This document shows, piece after piece, positions 59,268 through 64,000 of a DNA stretch of 64,000 nt (position 1 is the stretch's first letter; each line of letters starts with the position of its first letter). The translations under genes were made by a program, and so were the position numbers. This stretch comes from Saccharopolyspora sp. NFXS83. Lineage in GTDB: Bacteria > Actinomycetota > Actinomycetes > Mycobacteriales > Pseudonocardiaceae. Location: positions 128,556-192,555 of the forward strand of contig NZ_JAPFGB010000013.1 of the NCBI RefSeq assembly GCF_026241095.1, read 5' to 3'. Under the pieces are notes generated by a model. The model did not search any database and was not told the origin of the DNA. It saw only the letters and a list, made by a program, of their open reading frames with translations.

Positions 59268-60116
59268 TCAGCCGATCCATGGCCGCGCGATCCGGTCGTA
59301 AGTGCCGTCGTGCTTGCGCAGGTGCAGCCACTCGTTCACGAACTGCTGGAAGACGACGTCACCGCGCGGCAGCAGATATGCCTTCTCGGAGAACGTGAAC
59401 GGTTGGTCCGGGTGCACCGCGCAGAGTTCGGGGTGTTGCCGCGCCTGCCATTTGGTCTCCGCGCCGTCAGTGATCATGAGATCGGCTCGGCCGCTGCGGA
59501 TCTCCTCGAAAATCGTGTTGTTGTCGGGATGCGGAACGATCTCCGCGCGGTGCAACTTCTCGCGTGCGAACTTTTCGTTGGTGCCGCCGGGGTTGACCAC
59601 GGCGCGCACGCCGGGGCGGTCGATCTGCTCCAGCGTCAGGAATCGCGCGGCGTTCTCGCACCGGGTGATCGGCGTCTTGCCGTCGACGACGTACGCGTCG
59701 CTGAAGAACGCCTCCTTCGCGCGTTTCAACGTCACCGACACGCCGCCAGCCGCGATGTCGCACCGCTGCGCGAAATCCTCGCTCAGCGACTCCCACGTGG
59801 TCGCGACGATGGTGGCGCGCACGCCGAGTTCGGCGGCCAGGTCGCGCGCCATGTCGATGTCGATGCCGCTCCAGGCGCCGTTCGCGTCGCGATAGGTGAA
59901 AGGCCGGTAGTCCCCGGTGCTGCACACCCGCAGTTCGCCGCGCTCGGCAATGGCGTCCATCGTGGACCGAAGTCCCTGCCCGGTGGTGCTTTCCTTCGCG
60001 GCGTCACCGGATTCCGGGGCGGCGCCGGATTCGGTGCTCGAATCCGCGCATCCGGTGGCGAATGACGCGGTCAGCGCGGCGAGCACGACACCCGACGCCG
60101 TGGTTCTCCACCCCAT
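59268..60116 (-). CDS. Substrate-binding-type lipoprotein resembling cyclohexadienyl dehydratase (PheC)
   Basis: A 282-residue protein with a lipoprotein signal (lipobox TGC, Cys23) and a Ser/Glu-rich linker. The body is a periplasmic-binding-protein fold whose sequence closely follows PheC-type cyclohexadienyl dehydratases: STGDYRPFTYRD, GIDIDMARDLAAELGV, DGKTPITRCENAARFLTL, VVNPGGTNEKFAREKL, DNNTIFEEIRSGRADLMITDGAETKWQ. No transporter permease or ATPase is adjacent, so it may be an enzyme (prephenate/arogenate dehydration outside the cell) or an orphan receptor. Confidence 0.85.
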   Translation of the reverse strand: MGWRTTASGVVLAALTASFATGCADSSTESGAAPESGDAAKESTTGQGLRSTMDAIAERGELRVCSTGDYRPFTYRDANGAWSGIDIDMARDLAAELGVRATIVATTWESLSEDFAQRCDIAAGGVSVTLKRAKEAFFSDAYVVDGKTPITRCENAARFLTLEQIDRPGVRAVVNPGGTNEKFAREKLHRAEIVPHPDNNTIFEEIRSGRADLMITDGAETKWQARQHPELCAVHPDQPFTFSEKAYLLPRGDVVFQQFVNEWLHLRKHDGTYDRIARPWIG

Positions 60117-60305
60117 GTGTTCCCTCCCGGCAACGCCGAAACGATCCGGCGTGCGGCGAGACTATCCGAAGCGCTGGCCCATTCGTCCACCAAGATCGGT
60201 CCAGTGGGTGATTCACGTACTGCTCCACTTCCCGCAACTCCTGCGCCCGGCGGGATTTCCGGCATCCGAGATGCGCGGCCGAGCGCGGTCACCGCCCGAG
60301 CGGGT

Positions 60306-60475
60306 TCAGGAACCCCTGCCACACCCGAAGTTGAAGCTGAGATGACCACCGCCCGGATCCTCGGAGTCCCGGACGTCGATGCCGCGCCCGGTGATCCGCG
60401 CTTCGAGGTAGCTGTTGTTCCGCGGTCCGCTGCAGCCGCTCTTGAACCAGGTGGTCCGCGTTCGTCGTCAACCAC
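60306..60475 (-). pseudogene. Frameshifted DUF397 gene
   Basis: On the minus strand, a GTG at 60475 overlaps the end of the DUF5753 remnant, as start and stop do in intact pairs (VVDDERG). The reading frame then shifts. A clear DUF397 domain follows in another frame: TWFKSGCSGPRNNSYLEARI and then GRGIDVRDSEDPGGGHLSF up to a stop at 60306. That frame has a stop just ahead and no start codon of its own, so the gene is broken unless the assembly has an error here. DUF397 proteins are small partners of Scr1-type regulators. Confidence 0.65.
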
Positions 60476-60992
60476 GTTCTGCGATGAGCGCGCGAGTTTC
60501 GTCGGGCCCGAGGGCGACCGCGCGAAGTCGGTGGGACAGGCGCGCGCACTCACGGGCATCGCGATCTTCGGTCAGGTGGACGTCGCCACCGATGAAGGCC
60601 GGCTGGCGGAGATGTCGACGGGGAGGCCGCCGAACCGAAGGATTTCCGGATCGGCGCCGAATAGCGGGTGATCGGCTGCTGCCAACGGTGCAACTCGGAC
60701 GGTCGGGCGGGGGATTTCGCTCGATCATGTCGACGAGATGCGGAAGTTGCTGGTGCAGCACGTCTCTCCCACCGAGGGGACCGCGGATTGCCGCTTCGCC
60801 GATCACGAACCACATCCAGGGCGGGTTCTGCCTCGTCAGCAGTTCCCGCCGTTGCAGGCGGAACTCGACGCGAGCATCCACCTCGCCGAATTCGCCGCCC
60901 ACGCGGACGAGCGCGACGTCCAGCTCGGCTTCCTCCGCGGGCTCCCGATAATCGGGGACGGCTCCGAGGTCATCGCCGTGCACCTCGAGCAC
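60468..60992 (-). pseudogene. Decayed Scr1/DUF5753 regulator lacking its HTH domain
   Basis: DUF5753 sequence is recognisable on the minus strand: VDARVEFRLQRRELLTRQNPP, then GEAAIRGPLGGRDVLHQQLPHLVDMIE in one frame. The next family block, PTVRVAPLAAADHPLFGADPEILRFGGLP, is in the neighbouring frame, and the end RLRAVALGPDETRALIAERG is back in the first frame. Two frameshifts are therefore implied between about 60620 and 60730. No HTH domain precedes it before the NadE stop at 61059. It is a truncated and frameshifted remnant. Confidence 0.7.
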
Positions 60993-61058
60993 CGCCCCAC
61001 CCCGCTCAGAACGCTCCGCGAAGCCCTCGCGTGAGCCGAAGCGGGGCAGCGGACCTCC

Positions 61059-62813
61059 TCAGGGGCGGCTCTCGCGCCAGCGGTTGGTGATCGGCAGGCG
61101 CCGGTCGCGGCCGAAGGCCTTCAGCGTGATCTTCGTGCCCGGCGGGTACTGGCGGCGCTTGTACTCCGCCCCGTCGACCATCCGGATCACCCGCTCCACC
61201 AGTTCCGCGTCGAAGCCGTCGGCGACCAGGTCGGAATAGTCCCGGTCACCCTCGACGTAGCCGTCGAGCACCGCGTCCAGCACCTCGTAGGGCGGCAGCG
61301 AATCCTGGTCCGTCTGATCCGGCCGCAGCTCCGCCGACGGCACCTTCTCGATCGAGTTCTCCGGGATCGGCGGCACCTCGCCGAGCTTCTCCGCTTCCGC
61401 GTTGCGCCACTTCGCCAGTTCCCACACCAGTGTCTTCGGCACGTCCTTGATCGGGGCGAACCCGCCGACCGCGTCGCCGTAGATCGTGGAGTAGCCGACC
61501 GCCAGCTCCGTCTTGTTCCCCGGCGCCAGCACCAGGTGGCCGTGCTGGTTCGACATCGCCATCAACGTGATGCCCCGGCAGCGGGCCTGCACGTTCTCCT
61601 CCGCGAGCCCCGTCAAGCCCAGCGGCCCCACGAACGCCGCGACCATGTCCGCCACTGGCCGCTCCTCGAAGTGGCAGCCCAACCGGCGGGCCAGCTCGGC
61701 CGCGTCCGACCGGGAGTGCTCCGAGGAGTAGTGCGACGGCATCGACACCCCGTGCAGCGCATCCGGCCCGAGCGCGTCCGCGGCCAGGGCCGCGCACACC
61801 GCCGAGTCGATGCCACCGGAGAACCCGAACGTCACCGACCGGAAACCGTTCTTGTGCACGTAATCCCGCAAGCCCGTCACCAGCGCCGCCCAGGTCTCGG
61901 CGAGCTCCGGCAGCGGCTCCACGCCGGGCGGAGCGGGCAGCGGTTCGTAGGCGGGCAGCGGCTCGGGCTGCAGCACCGTGCGGGTGACGTCGAACGCGGG
62001 CATCCGGATGCGGCCCGGCTGCTCCGGCACCGTCGTCGCCGTGTGCCCGCCCGCGGGCACGTCCACGTCCAGCACCAGCAGGTGCTCGGTGAACTGGGGA
62101 GCCCGCGCCAGCACCTCGCCGTCGGCGCCCACCACGATCGAATCGCCGTCGAAGACCAGGTCGTCCTGCGCCCCGACCATGTTCACGTAGGCGATCGGCG
62201 CACCGGCCTCCGCGGCCCGCCGCGCCACCAGCGGCACCCGCACGTCGTCCTTGGACCGCTCGTAGGGCGAGGAGTTCACGCACACCACGAGGTCCACGCC
62301 GACTTGGCCCAGCGCGGCCACCGGGCCGCCGTTCTGCCAGATGTCCTCGCAGATCACCACGCCGATGTCGAGGCCGTGCAGCTTCACGATCGGCAGGTCG
62401 AAGCCCGGCGCGAAGTACCGGGCCTCGTCGAACACGCCGTAGTTCGGCAGGTGGTACTTGTCGTAGGTCGCGACGACCTCGCCGCCGAACAGCAGCGACG
62501 CCGAGTTGCGCACCCCTTCGTCGTCGCGGTCGAGGTGACCCACCATGACCAGCGCGTCCCCGCAGCCCGCTTCGCGCAGGTTCACCGCCAGCGCGTCGAT
62601 CGCGGCGCGGTTCGCCGCGGCGAAGGATTTGCGCAGTGCCAAGTCCTCCACCGGGTATCCGGCGAGCACCGTTTCCGGGAAGGCGACGACGTGGGCGCCT
62701 TCCTGCACGGCCTTGCGGGTCCAATCCAGGACCATCGCCTTGTTCCCGGCGATGTCCCCGACGGTCGCGTTGACCTGGGCTAGAGCGAGGCGCAGCTGCG
62801 GCATGGACGTCAT
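61059..62813 (-). CDS. nadE: Glutamine-dependent NAD+ synthetase
   Basis: A 584-residue two-domain enzyme. The N-terminal nitrilase-like glutaminase holds Glu in VVAFPETVLAGYPVEDL, Lys in VATYDKYHLPNYGVFDE and Cys in IGVVICEDIWQNGGP. The C-terminal synthetase has the pyrophosphate loop FGFSGGIDSAVCAALA, NKTELAVGYSTIYGDAVGGFAPI and the tail YKRRQYPPGTKITLKAFGRDRRLPITNRW. It makes NAD from deamido-NAD, ATP and glutamine. Length and motifs are complete. ATG at 62813 is used; the second Met (position 4) is a possible start. Confidence 0.96.
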   Translation of the reverse strand: MTSMPQLRLALAQVNATVGDIAGNKAMVLDWTRKAVQEGAHVVAFPETVLAGYPVEDLALRKSFAAANRAAIDALAVNLREAGCGDALVMVGHLDRDDEGVRNSASLLFGGEVVATYDKYHLPNYGVFDEARYFAPGFDLPIVKLHGLDIGVVICEDIWQNGGPVAALGQVGVDLVVCVNSSPYERSKDDVRVPLVARRAAEAGAPIAYVNMVGAQDDLVFDGDSIVVGADGEVLARAPQFTEHLLVLDVDVPAGGHTATTVPEQPGRIRMPAFDVTRTVLQPEPLPAYEPLPAPPGVEPLPELAETWAALVTGLRDYVHKNGFRSVTFGFSGGIDSAVCAALAADALGPDALHGVSMPSHYSSEHSRSDAAELARRLGCHFEERPVADMVAAFVGPLGLTGLAEENVQARCRGITLMAMSNQHGHLVLAPGNKTELAVGYSTIYGDAVGGFAPIKDVPKTLVWELAKWRNAEAEKLGEVPPIPENSIEKVPSAELRPDQTDQDSLPPYEVLDAVLDGYVEGDRDYSDLVADGFDAELVERVIRMVDGAEYKRRQYPPGTKITLKAFGRDRRLPITNRWRESRP

Positions 62814-62887
62814 CTTCGCGCACGCGGCGAACGAAGTCCCACCGCCCGTGACGAAGCCGACTCCGAACGCGTGACACCATCCCCCGA

Positions 62888-64000
62888 ATGAGTCGCTTGC
62901 TGACCGCCGGGTGCGCGCTGTTGCTGCTCAGCGGTGCCGCTGCCTGCGCCCCCTCGCCGTCGAGCGGACCGCTGCTGCAACCGCGCACCGAGCGCAGCGG
63001 GCCCGCCGGCGCGGTCCCGGCCGGGTTGGGCGAGTTCTACGGCCAAGAGCTCGCCTGGGGTCCGTGCGCCGACTACGCGGTCACCAGCACCGACCAGGGC
63101 GTCTACCAGGACCGGGCCCTGGAATGCGCGCGGTTGCGCGTGCCGCTGGACTACGCGCAACCGCAAGGGCGCCAGATCAGCATCGGCGTGCTGCGCAAAC
63201 CCGCGACCGACCCGGACAGCCGCATCGGCTCGCTGCTGATGAACCCCGGAGGCCCCGGGGCCTCCGGCATGAGCGCCGCCGCGAGCCTCGCCCCCACCTT
63301 GGAACCCACCGACCTCGGTGAGCGCTTCGACCAGATCGGATTCGACCCGCGCGGCATCGGCGCCAGCGAACCCGAAGTCCGCTGCCTCACCGACGAGGAG
63401 TGGGACGCCGACCGCCTCGACTCCGACGCCGACACCTCGCCGGAGGGAACCGCCCAGACCGAGCGGGAAGTGCGCGACTACACCGGCAAGTGCGTGCAGC
63501 GGACCGGCGAGGACGTGCTCGCCCACGTCGGCACCCGCGACGTCGTGCAGGACATGGACGTGCTGCGGTCCGCGCTCGGCGACCCGGAGCTGACCTACCT
63601 CGGCTACTCCTACGGCACCCGCATCGGCTCCGAATACGCCGAGCGGTTCCCCGGCAACGTGCGGGCGATGATCCTCGACGGCGCCATCGACCCGGGTCAG
63701 GACGCCATCGAGCAGCAGGTCATGCAGGGCGCCGGATTCCAGCGCGCCTTCGAATCATTCGCGCGGTGGTGCGCCGGGCAGAACCACTGCGCCCTCGGCG
63801 ACGACCCGGCGCGGGCGGTCCCGGCGTTCCAGCGACTCACCCGGCCGCTGCTGGAACACCCCGCGCCCGCGGGCGACCGGGAGCTCTCGTACACCGACGC
63901 CACCACCGCGGCCGTCCAGGCGCTCTACGCGCAGAGCATGTGGCCCGCGCTCAACACCGGGCTCGGCGAGCTCGCCCAGGGACGCGGCACCGTGCTGCTG
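62888..64000 (+). CDS. Secreted alpha/beta hydrolase (tripeptidyl aminopeptidase-like), truncated by the window end
   Basis: The first 371 codons are present; the gene runs off the window. The N-terminus is a lipoprotein signal (LTAGCALLLLSGAAAC, lipobox ending at Cys20). Family blocks of the TAP/SlpD group follow: CARLRVPLDYAQPQGRQISI, LLMNPGGPGASGM (oxyanion loop), FDQIGFDPRGIGASEP, and the nucleophile elbow YLGYSYGTRIGSEYAERFP, where Ser of GYSYG is catalytic. It should be an exported exopeptidase or esterase. It is divergent from nadE; the Asp and His of the triad lie past the end. Confidence 0.92.
   Translation, partial: MSRLLTAGCALLLLSGAAACAPSPSSGPLLQPRTERSGPAGAVPAGLGEFYGQELAWGPCADYAVTSTDQGVYQDRALECARLRVPLDYAQPQGRQISIGVLRKPATDPDSRIGSLLMNPGGPGASGMSAAASLAPTLEPTDLGERFDQIGFDPRGIGASEPEVRCLTDEEWDADRLDSDADTSPEGTAQTEREVRDYTGKCVQRTGEDVLAHVGTRDVVQDMDVLRSALGDPELTYLGYSYGTRIGSEYAERFPGNVRAMILDGAIDPGQDAIEQQVMQGAGFQRAFESFARWCAGQNHCALGDDPARAVPAFQRLTRPLLEHPAPAGDRELSYTDATTAAVQALYAQSMWPALNTGLGELAQGRGTVLL

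Noticed and set aside
60117-60671. 184-codon plus-strand frame
   Set aside because: It is antisense to the DUF397/DUF5753 remnants and shows no domain; the minus strand has recognisable family sequence.

Overview
The window is high-GC (by eye around 70%), densely packed actinobacterial DNA with many GTG starts and 4-base ATGA/GTGA gene overlaps. The family set includes DUF574 methyltransferases, a DUF5753/DUF397 pair, a conservon with P450s, an F420:NADP reductase, and a block syntenic with Mycobacterium tuberculosis Rv2228c-Rv2236c. Together these point to a filamentous actinomycete of the Pseudonocardiaceae type (Saccharopolyspora-like). That placement is inference from gene content. No rRNA or tRNA was found to anchor it; the only stable RNA gene recognised is RNase P RNA.

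Layout. 1-1101: end of a DrrAB-like ABC exporter. 1109-8427: a 5-oxoproline module (GntR regulator, Nramp-fold transporter, PxpA, PxpB, PxpC, YcsI-type hydro-lyase) flanked by two DUF574 methyltransferases. 8607-9384: a promoter, a Mn2+ (yybP-ykoY) riboswitch and a GDT1/UPF0016 cation exporter. 9464-12795: a saccharopine-dehydrogenase-like reductase between paired palindromic repeats, a VOC protein and an alpha/beta hydrolase. 13284-16314: an HTH-peptide deformylase fusion divergent from a DegT aminotransferase. 16541-27507: a probable defence region, with an NB-ARC/TPR STAND protein converging on a complete type II Wadjet operon (jetABCD).

27868-35490: cobD, a 37-residue membrane protein, SURF1, a fructosamine-kinase-like protein, PtpA, a CobC-like aminotransferase, Nif3, a zinc-ribbon protein and RNase H/acid phosphatase. 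35712-37225: a secreted polysaccharide lyase, then an FMN reductase preceded by a cysteine-rich leader peptide. 37832-38235: rnpB on the minus strand. 38796-47125: a chromosomal type IV secretion-like cluster (VirB2/3/4/6/8/1-like) with no relaxase or coupling protein in view. 47207-51441: RNase II-family enzyme, F420 reductase, DUF4326 and PanB. 51793-58945: a canonical P450, then a conservon (cvnA-D) ending in two tandem P450s that lack EXXR. 59268-64000: a PheC-like lipoprotein, a decayed DUF5753/DUF397 pair, NadE and a truncated secreted hydrolase.

The most unusual signal lies between genes. One repeat family (13.1, 27.6, 37.6 and 53.2 kb, plus a decayed copy at 49 kb) folds into nested stems. 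Both strands of those stems change together between copies, which suggests selection on structure. A second family pairs two 13-bp palindromes (GAACGGnCCGTTC) always exactly 30 bp apart, and occurs as three pairs of copies. A third, shorter repeat (CAGCGGCTTCGCCGCTG core) often sits beside the first.
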